A stretch of 64,000 nt of DNA from Variovorax saccharolyticus. Its GTDB lineage: Bacteria; Pseudomonadota; Gammaproteobacteria; Burkholderiales; Burkholderiaceae_C. The number at the start of each line of letters is the position of its first letter. Positions within the stretch are counted from its first letter, which is position 1. Shown here piece after piece: positions 8,037 to 17,243 of this stretch. The stretch covers positions 372,001 to 436,000 of the forward strand of contig NZ_JASZYT010000005.1 in NCBI RefSeq assembly GCF_030316765.1, given 5' to 3'. The position numbers were made by a program, and so were the translations under genes. Below the pieces are notes generated by a model, which saw only the letters and a program-made list of their open reading frames with translations, ran no database searches and had not been told where the DNA came from.

Positions 8037-9014
8037 ATGAAACTCCCCGCACTTCTCAAGATCGCGCTCGCCGGCGCCTCGCTCTGTGTCGCCGCGGCCG
8101 CGCCGGCCCAGGTCCCGACCCAGAAGGGGCCGCTGAAGCTGATCGTGGGCTACCCCGCCGGCGGCTCGGCCGACGTCCAGGCGCGCACGCTGGCGGACAA
8201 GCTCGCCGCCGAGCTCGGCGTGGCGGTGGTGGTGGACAACCGCACGGGCGCCGGCGGCCAGATCGCGGCCGACTACGTGCGCGCGGCGGCACCGGACGGC
8301 CTCACGGTGCTGCTGGCCAACATGCACATGATGGTCATGCTGCCGCTGACTTCGAAGTCGGTGCGCTACGACCCACTGAAGGACTTCAAGGCGGTGGGCC
8401 GCATCGCCAGCTTCTACGAAGGCATCGCGGTTCCGGCCGAGCTGCCCGCAAGCAGCGTGCAGCAGTGGCTGGACCTGGCGCGCAAGGACAGCGCCAAGGC
8501 CAGCTACGGCGTACCGGCACCGGGCAGCGTGGCGCAGTTCATGGGCTACCGGCTCGGTGCCGAGGCCAAGGTGCCGCTGGTCGCGGCCCCGTACCGCGGC
8601 GCCGCGCCGCTGGTGCAGGACCTGCTGGGCAACCAGATCGCCGCGGGCATCACGCCGATCGCCGACCTGGTGGCCTACCAGCAGAGCGGCAAGCTCAAGG
8701 TGCTGGCGGTCAACGGCGCCAAGCGGGCCCAGTTGCTGCCCGACGTGCCGACGCTCAAGGAACTGGGCCAGCCGCATTTCGACAACCTCGAGTGGACCGG
8801 CTTGTTCGTTCCGGCTGCCACGCCCGCGGCCACGGTCGAGCAGCTGCACGCGGCGCTCAACAAGGTGCTGGCGAACAAGGAGGTGCAGGAGCGCCTGCAG
8901 AAGCTCAGCAGCGAGGCGAGCCCGAGCAGCTCCGAGGAACTCGCCAGGCTGATCGCCGACGACCTGCAGCGCTGGGGTCCGGTGATCAAGGCCTCGGGCT
9001 TCACGTCCGAATAG
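8037..9014 (+). CDS. Bug/TctC-family periplasmic solute receptor
   Basis: 325 residues: signal peptide (KIALAGASLCVAAAAPAQ) and the Bug signature VGYPAGGSADVQAR, then NRTGAGGQIAADYV, and VPTLKELG near the end. Bug receptors bind small carboxylated or amidated compounds, usually for TctAB-type transporters encoded elsewhere. No TctAB genes are adjacent. Placement between an aminotransferase and a dimethylformamidase-like gene suggests the ligand is a nitrogen-containing carboxylate or amide. Confidence 0.85.
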   Translation: MKLPALLKIALAGASLCVAAAAPAQVPTQKGPLKLIVGYPAGGSADVQARTLADKLAAELGVAVVVDNRTGAGGQIAADYVRAAAPDGLTVLLANMHMMVMLPLTSKSVRYDPLKDFKAVGRIASFYEGIAVPAELPASSVQQWLDLARKDSAKASYGVPAPGSVAQFMGYRLGAEAKVPLVAAPYRGAAPLVQDLLGNQIAAGITPIADLVAYQQSGKLKVLAVNGAKRAQLLPDVPTLKELGQPHFDNLEWTGLFVPAATPAATVEQLHAALNKVLANKEVQERLQKLSSEASPSSSEELARLIADDLQRWGPVIKASGFTSE

Positions 9015-9031
9015 GCTCTTCGCTGCATCCC

Positions 9032-11329
9032 ATGTCGACGCAGACCACGCCGATCCCCCCCCATCGGCCCCTCCATCTGCCCGGGGTGCACGGCTATGCG
9101 GACCGCAAGAGCCTGCACGCCGGCGAGACGCTGACCCTTCATGTGAGCAGCGACCGTCCGTACCGGATGAGCGTCTGCCGCCTCGGGCATGACGTGGAGC
9201 GGCGCAGCGACGACACGCTGCTGCACCGCTTCGAACCGGCCCCGGCCAGGGTGCAGCCGATCCATCCAGGCTCCTATGTGCACATCCCGAAAGGGCTGGC
9301 CGCCGCCGCGCCTCTGGCCGGCCTGAGCATCGAATGCTGGGTCAAGCCCTGGAGCGTGGAGATGCGGCAGACGCTGGTCAGCCAGTTCGATCACCCCTCC
9401 CGCTGCGGCTTCGGGCTCTTCATCGAAGCCGGCGGGGCGCTCGGCCTGTACCTCGGCGACGGCGGCGTCTTCCGGGCCGATGCGCAGCAGGCGCACGGCC
9501 GTCTCGCGGCGCGGCGCTGGCAGCACGTTGCGGCTACCTGGGACGGCCGGACGGCGCGGCTCTGGATCGACGCCGTCGAGGTCGGCTGCTGGCCGGAGAC
9601 CGGGCCGGTGTGCGCCGGCGACGCGCCGCTGCGGCTCGGCGCCAGCGGGGTCGAGGGGGTGGCCAGCGTGTTCCTGGAAGCGGACCTGGCCATGCCCGCG
9701 ATCCACGATCGCGCGCTGTCGGCGCCGGAGCTGCGCGAGCGGATGGCCCGGCGCGGACTGCAGGCGGCGAGCGGGCGCTCGGTGCTGGCCTGCTGGCCGC
9801 TGCGCGAGGAGCGCGGCGATCGGGTCGCCGATTGCAGCGGCCACCAGCGCACCGGGCGCATCGTCAACCATGCGACCTGGATGATCGTCGGGCCGGCCTT
9901 CGAGCCCTCGAAGGTGCCCGAGCACGAGGGCGGCAGCTACGACCCCCTGAGCGATCCCACGCGCGGCCATGGCCTGCGCTTCGCGGGCGACGACCTCTAC
10001 GACTGCCGCTGGGAAAGCACGCAGAGCTGGCGCGTGCCGGACGATGCCCGGCCCGGCGTCCATGTCGCCCGGCTGCGCTTCGAGCTCGATGGCCGCGAGG
10101 CCGACTACGACATCAGCTTCATCGTGAAGCGGGCAGCGCATGCGGCCCCGGCACCGGTCCTGGTGCTGTGCGCGGTGAACAGCTGGATCGCCTATGCCGC
10201 GACGCCGTTCGCGAAGAACGTGGTCGACGACCCGGTCTGGCCGCGGCGCTCGACCGGCCTCGAGAACTGCCACCCCGAGGCGCCTGCCTACAACAGCTAC
10301 ACCTTCCACCGCGCCGGCCAGCCCTGCTACCAGGTCGGCCTGCGCATGCCCTGGCCGAACGCCAGTCCGAACGCGCTCTACGATCCGGCGGACAGCGGCT
10401 TCAGCCAGTGGACGCGCCTGGAGCGGCACCTGCACGTGTGGCTCGAGCAGCAGGGCTACGACTGGGACATCGCCAGCGACATCGACCTGCACCGCGACCC
10501 GGGCATGCTGTCGCGCTACAAGACGGTGGTCGTCAACGGCCACAGCGAGTATTGGTCGCTGCCGGCGGTCGACGGGCTCGACGACTACCTGCGCCGGGGC
10601 GGCAGCGCGATCGTGCTGTCGGGCAACACGATGTACCTGCGGGTGAGCTATGACGAGGACTTCACCGTGATGGAGCAACGCAAGGTGAATGGTCCGGACC
10701 ATGACGAGAGCGTGCCCCCGGTCGGCCCGCCGGCCGGGCCTTTCGGGGAGCAGTACCACAGCCAGGACTGGGCCCGCGGCGGCCGGCTCAAGTCATCGGG
10801 GCGGCCGGCGGCGGAGCTGATCGGCCTGGAGACGGCGGGATGGGGCTTCGCCGATGCCGGCGACTTCGGCGTCTACCACGTGCATGCGCCCGATCATTTC
10901 CTCTTCCACGGGCCGCAGCCGCTGGGGCTGGCGAAGGGCGAGACCTTCGGCCATGCGCCCGGCGGGGGCTTGCCGCGGGCGATCGGCCACGAGTGGGACC
11001 TGAGCGCCGCCACGCTGGCGCGCATGACGCAGCGGGTGCCCGAGGGCGCCTCGTTGCCGGAGCCCCCTGGCGGGATGACCGTGATCGCCCAAGGCATCCG
11101 CGACCGGCCGGGCCGGATGGATGCGTACCTCGACTACTTCTCGAACCTCACCGAGTCGCTGGGAGGCCTGTCGGCCGAGATGATCTACTGGGAACGGCCG
11201 CAGGGCGGGCGCGTGTTCCATGCCGGCGCCGTCGGTGCGGCCTGGGTGGTGGGCAGCGACCCGCTGTTCGGGCGACTGCTGCACAACGTGCTGCATCACT
11301 TCGGTGTCCCGTGCCCCGGCACGCGCTGA
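9032..11329 (+). CDS. N,N-dimethylformamidase large-subunit-like protein
   Basis: 765 residues. The N-terminal part has a LamG/concanavalin-like region at about 80-230 (LSIECWVKPW, then WQHVAATWDGRTARLWID). The C-terminal part carries VNGHSEYWS with His504 and Glu506, matching the His-x-Glu iron ligand pair reported for bacterial dimethylformamidase; candidate third-ligand tyrosines are 388, 420 and 423. Dimethylformamidase hydrolyses amides to amine and formate, but many homologues have unknown substrates. The usual small subunit is not encoded nearby. It starts 17 bp after the Bug gene, as part of the same operon. Confidence 0.75.
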   Translation: MSTQTTPIPPHRPLHLPGVHGYADRKSLHAGETLTLHVSSDRPYRMSVCRLGHDVERRSDDTLLHRFEPAPARVQPIHPGSYVHIPKGLAAAAPLAGLSIECWVKPWSVEMRQTLVSQFDHPSRCGFGLFIEAGGALGLYLGDGGVFRADAQQAHGRLAARRWQHVAATWDGRTARLWIDAVEVGCWPETGPVCAGDAPLRLGASGVEGVASVFLEADLAMPAIHDRALSAPELRERMARRGLQAASGRSVLACWPLREERGDRVADCSGHQRTGRIVNHATWMIVGPAFEPSKVPEHEGGSYDPLSDPTRGHGLRFAGDDLYDCRWESTQSWRVPDDARPGVHVARLRFELDGREADYDISFIVKRAAHAAPAPVLVLCAVNSWIAYAATPFAKNVVDDPVWPRRSTGLENCHPEAPAYNSYTFHRAGQPCYQVGLRMPWPNASPNALYDPADSGFSQWTRLERHLHVWLEQQGYDWDIASDIDLHRDPGMLSRYKTVVVNGHSEYWSLPAVDGLDDYLRRGGSAIVLSGNTMYLRVSYDEDFTVMEQRKVNGPDHDESVPPVGPPAGPFGEQYHSQDWARGGRLKSSGRPAAELIGLETAGWGFADAGDFGVYHVHAPDHFLFHGPQPLGLAKGETFGHAPGGGLPRAIGHEWDLSAATLARMTQRVPEGASLPEPPGGMTVIAQGIRDRPGRMDAYLDYFSNLTESLGGLSAEMIYWERPQGGRVFHAGAVGAAWVVGSDPLFGRLLHNVLHHFGVPCPGTR

Positions 11330-11361
11330 TTTACGATGGACGCTTTTTCGTTGCATCGTTC

Positions 11362-11967
11362 ATGCCCTCCGACACGAACCGACAGCACGCGGACACCCTG
11401 GCCGGCGCCACGATCGAGCTCCACCCCCTTCGGGCGCAGCACGCGCCCGAGCTGTTGCGCGCCGCCGCCGATGGCGAACTCTGGAAGCTGAAGGTCACGG
11501 TCGTTCCGGGTCCGGAAACGGTCGATGCCTACATCGACAAGGCACTGGCCGGCCGGCGCGCCGGCAGCGTGATGCCCTTCGTGATCGTGCGCCGCGACGG
11601 CGGCCAGGTGGTCGGCAGCACCCGCTTCTGGAAGATCGACCGCAACAACCGCAAGCTGGAGATCGGCCACACCTGGTTGAGCGCCTCGGCACAGCGCACC
11701 GGCATCAACACCGAGGCCAAGTACCTGCTGCTGCGCCATGCATTCGAGGCCATGGCGTGCGTGCGCGTGCAGTTCACGACCGACGAACTGAATGAAAAGT
11801 CGCGCGCGGCGATCCTGCGCATCGGCGCCACGCAGGAGGGCATCGTGCGGCACGAGCGGATCATGCCCGATGGCCGCAAGCGCAATTCGGTGCGCTTCAG
11901 CATCATCGACAGCGAGTGGGCCGACGTGAAGGCCAGGCTGCTGGCCAGGATGGGGCGCGTGCCCTGA
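11362..11967 (+). CDS. GNAT-family N-acetyltransferase
   Basis: 201 residues with the GNAT layout of RimJ/RimL-type enzymes: IELHPLRAQHAPELLRA at the N-terminus, GSTRFWKIDRNNRKLEIG, and NEKSRAAILRIGATQEG near the C-terminus, the usual signature for acetyl-CoA binding and the final helix. Probably acetylates a protein terminus or small amine. The stop overlaps the next start (TGATG), so the two genes are cotranscribed. Confidence 0.8.
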   Translation: MPSDTNRQHADTLAGATIELHPLRAQHAPELLRAAADGELWKLKVTVVPGPETVDAYIDKALAGRRAGSVMPFVIVRRDGGQVVGSTRFWKIDRNNRKLEIGHTWLSASAQRTGINTEAKYLLLRHAFEAMACVRVQFTTDELNEKSRAAILRIGATQEGIVRHERIMPDGRKRNSVRFSIIDSEWADVKARLLARMGRVP

Positions 11968-12344
11968 TGCAGAAGTCCGTGCCGGCCGCGAGCCCGGACG
12001 CCTACGTCGCCGCCCTGCACGGCTGGCGGCGCGAATGCGTCGAGGGTCTGCGCTCGGCGGTGCTCGGCGCGGCGGTGCTGGAAGAGGTCGTCAAATGGCG
12101 CCACCTGGTCTATTTTTCGAACGGCCCGGTGCTGCTGATCCGGGCCGAGGAGAGTCGGGTGCTGTTCGGCTTCTGGCGTGGCCAGCGGCTGCGCGGGATC
12201 GCACCCGCGCTCAAGCCCGGCGGCAAGTACGAGATGGCGACACTTGAATTGCGCGAAGGCATGGCGATCGATGCCGCCACCGCGCGGGCCTTGACGCTCG
12301 AAGCCGTCGCCTTGAATCGGACGCTGGGAGATCCTACGCTCTGA
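11967..12344 (+). CDS. DUF1801-family protein
   Basis: 125 residues. VEGLRSAVLGAAVLEEVVKW and the following YFSNGPVLLI, then FGFWRG, match the DUF1801 (YdhG-like) fold, small cytosolic proteins of unknown role. ATG at 11967 shares a base with the stop of the acetyltransferase gene. Confidence 0.7.
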   Translation: MQKSVPAASPDAYVAALHGWRRECVEGLRSAVLGAAVLEEVVKWRHLVYFSNGPVLLIRAEESRVLFGFWRGQRLRGIAPALKPGGKYEMATLELREGMAIDAATARALTLEAVALNRTLGDPTL

Positions 12345-12391
12345 GATCATGGCCGGCCTTCGCTTCGAAGACTCATGAAAGGGATACGCGC

Positions 12392-12724
12392 ATGGAATCG
12401 GATCACGTGAAGACACCCGCCCAATTGGCGGAGGAAGCCCGGCAGGCCGGGCGCGATGGCCTGGACACGGTCCGGGGCCTGGCCAGCGACGCCAGGGACA
12501 TCGCCGGCGACGCCGCGGCCACCGGCCGCGCCTATGCCAAGGACGCGGTCAATGCCGCTGGCAGGAAGCTGCACGATGCCAGGGGCCAGTTCGAGCAAGC
12601 CAGGCAGGCCTGCGTGACGTACATCGCCGAGGAGCCCGTGAAGGCGGCGCTGATCTCGGCCGCGGCGGGCGCCGTGCTGACCACGCTCGCGCTGTCGCTG
12701 CTGCGCGGCCGCCGCCGCGACTGA
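12392..12724 (+). CDS. DUF883/ElaB-YqjD-type membrane-anchored protein
   Basis: 110 residues: a long amphipathic helical region rich in Ala, Asp and Arg (residues 5-75) and a C-terminal membrane segment ALISAAAGAVLTTLALSLL with a positive RGRRRD tail. This is the ElaB/YqjD/YgaM layout; E. coli members are stationary-phase inner-membrane proteins that bind ribosomes. The ribosome binding site GAAAGGGA precedes the ATG. Confidence 0.75.
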   Translation: MESDHVKTPAQLAEEARQAGRDGLDTVRGLASDARDIAGDAAATGRAYAKDAVNAAGRKLHDARGQFEQARQACVTYIAEEPVKAALISAAAGAVLTTLALSLLRGRRRD

Positions 12725-12736
12725 GGCCCGAGGCGG

Positions 12737-13582
12737 CTATCCCGCTGTGGTCGTCCGCGCGCCGGTCCGGAGCGCCGTGCCGGGGAAGCCGGGGAAGGGC
12801 GTCGGCTCGGCCTTCGGCAGCGCCGGCTCGACGCGGCACAGGCCGAATTCGCAGCGGATCGCCAGGTCGTCGCCCGTGGCGCAGGCGACCTGATGGATCT
12901 CGAAGCCCGCGCCTTTCTCGACCAGCACGGCGCGCGGGGTGGCGCTGCACTGCAGGGTGGCGGCCAGCTTCTCGGCCCCGTAGGTGTCACGGCCGGTGCG
13001 CCGGGCCCCGGGCCGGACCAGCTGGCTGGCGGTCACGTTGAAGTTGGCCCGGTAGTACTTCGCGAGATCGTTGGCGGGCAGCACGACCACGCTGGCCGCG
13101 CCTGCAGGCCCGAGGCGCCGGGCGAAGGTGCCGGCGAGCGGGCCGTCGCCGCTGTCCCTGTGGTCATAGACCCGCTCCTCGCCGGCGACCAGCGTGATCC
13201 ACGCCGGATAGGCATAGGCGGCGCCCGACAGCTGGTCGATGGTGGCGCTGATCACGCCGCCCACCACCAGGCTCACCAGCCCCATGTCGGCGCGCGAGAT
13301 GACCGTGGCGGAGGCCACGACCTGGCCCTTCGAGACGCAGTGGATCAGCAGGTCGTCGGTCGAGCGCCTGACCTTGATCTGCGGGGCCGCGGGCCCCGGC
13401 GCGGCGCCGCCGCTCGGCCGGCAGTCCGCGGACTCGAGGGCCTTGCCGTCGGTCGAGACCGCGTTCACCTGGATGTTCTGCTGGGTCCCGCGCACCACCA
13501 GCGCGCAGCCCGACACCGAAGCCAGGACCGCCACGCCCATCAGGGCGCGTCGAAAAATCTGGGTGATTTCCTGGGATGTCAT
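12737..13582 (-). CDS. Lipoprotein of unknown function
   Basis: 281 residues. The start at 13582 gives MTSQEITQIFRRALMG with a hydrophobic core and lipobox VSGC at about residues 22-25. The mature part has paired cysteines (SADCRPS and LLIHCVS), a glycine-rich hydrophobic stretch GLVSLVVGGVISATIDQL that may associate with the membrane, and a C-terminal CATGDDLAIRCEFGLC segment. No family recognised with confidence. It lies tail-first between a convergent DUF883 gene and the GGDEF gene upstream. Confidence 0.6.
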   Translation of the reverse strand: MTSQEITQIFRRALMGVAVLASVSGCALVVRGTQQNIQVNAVSTDGKALESADCRPSGGAAPGPAAPQIKVRRSTDDLLIHCVSKGQVVASATVISRADMGLVSLVVGGVISATIDQLSGAAYAYPAWITLVAGEERVYDHRDSGDGPLAGTFARRLGPAGAASVVVLPANDLAKYYRANFNVTASQLVRPGARRTGRDTYGAEKLAATLQCSATPRAVLVEKGAGFEIHQVACATGDDLAIRCEFGLCRVEPALPKAEPTPFPGFPGTALRTGARTTTAG

Positions 13583-13663
13583 CGGCCAGCACTCCTTCGG
13601 CATCGTCCGTCGGGCGCGGAATTATGACGACGCGCTCCAGGCGCGCATAGCTAGCGGAATTTC

Positions 13664-16309
13664 TTACATGGCGTCGACGGCCGAGAGCTGGAAGTTGTTT
13701 CTGCCCGCGCTCTTGGCCCGATAGAGCATCTCGTCGGCCATGCCCATGAACTGCTTGGGCGTGGTCGAGCCGCCCGCGTAGAACGCCACGCCGACGCTCG
13801 CGCTGACCTCCACGCGCTGGCCGTCGATCACGAACGGCCTGGCCATCGCCTCGACGATCTTGCCGGCCACGCGTGCGGCGGCATCCGCATCCGGAACGCG
13901 TTCGATGATGACCGTGAACTCGTCGCCGCCCAGGCGGGCGACGATATCGCCGCTGCGCACGCACTCGAACAGCCGCCTGGCCACCGAGCGCAGCAGCGCA
14001 TCGCCCGTGCCGTGGCCGAATTCGTCGTTGACCTGCTTGAAGCGATCGAGGTCGAGGAAGAGCAGGGCGGCCATCCGGCCGGTGGCGCTTGCGGTCGCCA
14101 TCGCCTGTTCGAGCGCCTGGTCGAAGCCGGCACGGTTGGTCAGGCCGGTCAGCGGGTCTTCGTGCGCCAGTTGCAGGAGTCGTCTTTCTTCCTCTTTCTG
14201 GCGCGTCACGTCCGTCGTCACCGCATGGAAGCCGGTGATCGTACGGCCGTCGATGCCGCGCTGCGGAATGTAGAGGGTCTCCAGGCAGGCATAGCCCTCG
14301 GGGCCGTTCACGTCGCGCTGCATGGTTACCTGCTCGCCCCGCAGCGCGCGATCGACGTAGGCGCCGATGCTGGGGAAGCGATCGCCGAAGAACTCGCTCA
14401 CCGTGCGGCCCACGATCTCGTCGCGCGTCATGCCGAAGGTGCCTTCGTAGGCCCGGTTCACGAAGCGGTAGCGCTTCTCGGCATCGACGAATGCCAGCCG
14501 CATGGGGAGCGCGTCGGCCATCGTGCGCAGCCGCGCCTCGCCTTCGACGAGCGCGCGCTGGGTCGCCCTCGCTTCGGAGATGTCGCGCATGATGGCCGAG
14601 AAGCGCTCGATCTTTCCGGCCTTGTCCCGATGCGCGATCACCATGTGGCTGACCGGAAACACGTCGTCCGGGCCGGTGCCGCGGATCTCCGACTCGCCCA
14701 CCCAGATGCCGTTCGCCACCGCCTGCGGAACGATCACGTCCCGCAGGCGCTGCAGCGCCGCAGGCGGATTGAAGTTCTCCATCGTGAGGCGGGTCAGGGG
14801 CTCGTTCTCGGCCACGCCGGTACGCCGCCGGGCCGCCGGATTCATGTAGGTCAGGCTGCCGTGCTTGTCCAGCTGCACCACGTAGTCGGTGGTCTTCTCG
14901 AAGATCGCGGTCAGCGTCCGAAGGGCCTCCTCGGCCAGGGTCCGCTCGGTGATGTCCGCCAGCGTGCCGACCTGGCCGATCACCTGGCCGTTCGAGACCA
15001 TGGGTCGCATGTGCAGCGAGATCAGCACCTTGTGGCCATCGCGCCGGCGGATCCAGCGCCTGAGCTGGAAGGGTGCATTCCTGTTCACGAGCTCCACCCA
15101 TTGGCTCCAGGCCAGGTCCCGGCTCTCGGGTCTGGTCAGCCCCAGCCAGCCCTCGGCCGCCTCCTCGCGGCCCAGGCCGTGGATCGCGAGGTAGGCGTCG
15201 TTGACATGGACCATGCGTCCCGCGGTGTCGCAGCGGAACAGGCCGATCGGCGACGCGTCGATCAACACGCCCTTCTCGCTGCGCTGGGTGCGCAGCTCCG
15301 TCATCAGGGCGTCGAACTCGCGCGCGAGATCGCCGCGCTCGTCGTTGGGCCTGACATCGAAGGCGACGGTCGCATCGGGATCCTGTCGCAGCCGCTGGAT
15401 CGCCAGGTGCAAGGTGCCGAGCGGGCGCATGATCCACAGCGTTGCCGCCCATACCAGCGCGCAGGAGACGGCCGCGAGCAGCAGCATCTGCAGCACCAGC
15501 GCCTGGCTGGCCTTGACGAGCGGCGCGTAGGCCGCTTCGGCCGGCAGCACGACGCGCAGTCTCCAGCCGGTGGTGGCGATGCGCGCGCTGCTGGCGAGGT
15601 CTTCCGGCTCGCTCGCATCCCGACCGGCGCCTGCGGCCGTCGCCGGCGTGAGCACCTTGCTGCGGTCCGGGTGAAACACGTACACGGGCTTGGAGCCGCC
15701 GGTGTCGATCATGTAGTAGCCCTCGCCGCCAAGGCGCAGCGCAGCGAGGCTGCCGAGCACGTTCGGCCGGTTCAGATTCAAGCCGCCGCCGAGCACCCCG
15801 ATCACGCTGCCGTTCGCGTCCTTGACCGGCACCGTCAGCAGGATCGCGGCCTCGCCGCTGGTGCGTGCGTGGAGCGGCTCGGAGATCGAAGGCTGGCCGT
15901 CCCGGGCGCGGCGGAAATAGTCGCGGTCCGCGATGCTCAGGTGGGTCGGCGCGGGCGGGTCGTTGGCCAGTATGGTGCCGTCCGTGGCGATCAGCGCGAT
16001 GCCGTCGAACATCGGGCGCAGGCCGCTTTGCGTCAGGAACTGCGGGTCGATCTCGCCGCGCGTGAAGCGTATCGCGACCGCGCGGCGCGCCTCGCGCGAC
16101 AGCGTCGCCACGTGCATGGCGAGCTTGTAGTCGAGGTCTTCGGCCGCCACTTGTGCGAGGCCGTTCAGCTGCTGCTCGAGCAGCGCCGTGTACTCCCTCG
16201 ACAACTGCCGGTACTGCCACGCCGCCGTGACGCCGAGCAGCGCGAGCACCAGCGAGGTCGTCAGCAGCGCCGACTTGGTGGGCAGGCTCAGGCGCATGCG
16301 GAACTTCAC
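13664..16309 (-). CDS. Membrane sensor diguanylate cyclase (Cache-HAMP-PAS3-GGDEF)
   Basis: 881 residues. Two membrane segments (residues 14-34 and about 275-297) flank a periplasmic Cache-type sensor with the DRDYFRRARDGQPS signature. A HAMP-like linker, three PAS units (the second and third followed by DITER and DVTRQ), and a C-terminal GGDEF domain with intact RLGGDEFTV follow, so it should make cyclic di-GMP. GTG at 16309 was chosen because its bases overlap the stop of the upstream EAL gene (GTGA); ATG at 16297 is the alternative. The pairing with an EAL gene suggests local cyclic di-GMP turnover. Confidence 0.88.
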   Translation of the reverse strand: MKFRMRLSLPTKSALLTTSLVLALLGVTAAWQYRQLSREYTALLEQQLNGLAQVAAEDLDYKLAMHVATLSREARRAVAIRFTRGEIDPQFLTQSGLRPMFDGIALIATDGTILANDPPAPTHLSIADRDYFRRARDGQPSISEPLHARTSGEAAILLTVPVKDANGSVIGVLGGGLNLNRPNVLGSLAALRLGGEGYYMIDTGGSKPVYVFHPDRSKVLTPATAAGAGRDASEPEDLASSARIATTGWRLRVVLPAEAAYAPLVKASQALVLQMLLLAAVSCALVWAATLWIMRPLGTLHLAIQRLRQDPDATVAFDVRPNDERGDLAREFDALMTELRTQRSEKGVLIDASPIGLFRCDTAGRMVHVNDAYLAIHGLGREEAAEGWLGLTRPESRDLAWSQWVELVNRNAPFQLRRWIRRRDGHKVLISLHMRPMVSNGQVIGQVGTLADITERTLAEEALRTLTAIFEKTTDYVVQLDKHGSLTYMNPAARRRTGVAENEPLTRLTMENFNPPAALQRLRDVIVPQAVANGIWVGESEIRGTGPDDVFPVSHMVIAHRDKAGKIERFSAIMRDISEARATQRALVEGEARLRTMADALPMRLAFVDAEKRYRFVNRAYEGTFGMTRDEIVGRTVSEFFGDRFPSIGAYVDRALRGEQVTMQRDVNGPEGYACLETLYIPQRGIDGRTITGFHAVTTDVTRQKEEERRLLQLAHEDPLTGLTNRAGFDQALEQAMATASATGRMAALLFLDLDRFKQVNDEFGHGTGDALLRSVARRLFECVRSGDIVARLGGDEFTVIIERVPDADAAARVAGKIVEAMARPFVIDGQRVEVSASVGVAFYAGGSTTPKQFMGMADEMLYRAKSAGRNNFQLSAVDAM

Positions 16310-17064
16310 AGCGCGTCCCAGGCGATCGGCGGCAGCACGCCGATGGCGGGCCTCGCGAACAGGTAGCCCTGGAAAAGGCTGACGCCCATGTCCCGCAGCA
16401 CCGCGTACTCGCCGCGCGTTTCCACGCCTTCGGCGATCACGCGCACGCCCAGTTCGCCGCAGGTCCGGGCGACGCCCCTGACCAGGGTCCGGCGCACCCG
16501 GTCCGAGTCGAGCGAGCGCACCAGGTTCATGTCGATCTTCACCAGGTCCGGCTGGAAGGCGGCCAGCAGCTCGAAGCCGGCGTAGCCGGCGCCGAAGTCG
16601 TCGATGGCCGAGGTGATGCCGAGATGCCTGAAGGCCCCGAACGAGGCGGCGAGGTCGCCGAGGTTCGGCACGCGCTCGCCCTCGGTGATCTCGAACAACA
16701 GCTGGTCGACCGGAAAGCCGTGCCGCATCGCGGTGGCGATCGCGGTTCTGAAGCACTCCTCCTTGCCGGCGACATCGTTGGGTGCGACGTTGAGGCTCAG
16801 CTTCACGCCCATGTCCAGCGCCGCTGCCATCTCGATCGCCCTGACACGGCAGGCCTCGTGGAAGGCGAAGCGCTGGCCCGGGCCGACGCTGGCGAGCACT
16901 TGCGCCGCGCCCTGTCCCTGCGGTCCGCGCACCAGTGCCTCGTAGCCGAAGATCCTGCGCTCGACGGCGTCCACGATCGGCTGGAAGGCCATCGTGAATG
17001 CGGTGTCGGGGCTGGAACTCGGGGCTGGGGCCATGGAAGGGGGAGGAGAGTCGGAGGCTGGCAC
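16306..17064 (-). CDS. Stand-alone EAL-domain phosphodiesterase
   Basis: 252 residues, essentially only an EAL domain. Conserved segments are present: YEALVRG, LSLNVAPND, FEITEGE, AIDDFGAGYAG, LVKIDM, and VIAEGVET, then FQGYLFARP. These include the metal- and substrate-binding residues of active cyclic di-GMP phosphodiesterases. No sensor domain or membrane segment. Its stop overlaps the start of the downstream cyclase gene, so synthesis and breakdown of cyclic di-GMP are translated from one message. Confidence 0.88.
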   Translation of the reverse strand: MPASDSPPPSMAPAPSSSPDTAFTMAFQPIVDAVERRIFGYEALVRGPQGQGAAQVLASVGPGQRFAFHEACRVRAIEMAAALDMGVKLSLNVAPNDVAGKEECFRTAIATAMRHGFPVDQLLFEITEGERVPNLGDLAASFGAFRHLGITSAIDDFGAGYAGFELLAAFQPDLVKIDMNLVRSLDSDRVRRTLVRGVARTCGELGVRVIAEGVETRGEYAVLRDMGVSLFQGYLFARPAIGVLPPIAWDAL

Positions 17065-17243
17065 CGGAACGCTTGCCGGCCCTCATGACAATCTAATCGC
17101 CCGCGCTTCGGCGGCCTGTGGCATATGTCACACAGAGCGTCCGCTGGCGGCATCGGGCTCGAAGCCGCCGCCGATCTGTCTCGGTTTGACAACGAAAAGC
17201 CAGGGCTGCGGTCATCGCGACCTGCAGCCCCGGTGCGCTGCCT

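Noticed and set aside
8675..10759. Long leftward open frame opposite the Bug and dimethylformamidase-like genes
   Set aside because: Low-complexity Arg/Gly/Ala translation with no start signal or motif; antisense to well-supported genes.
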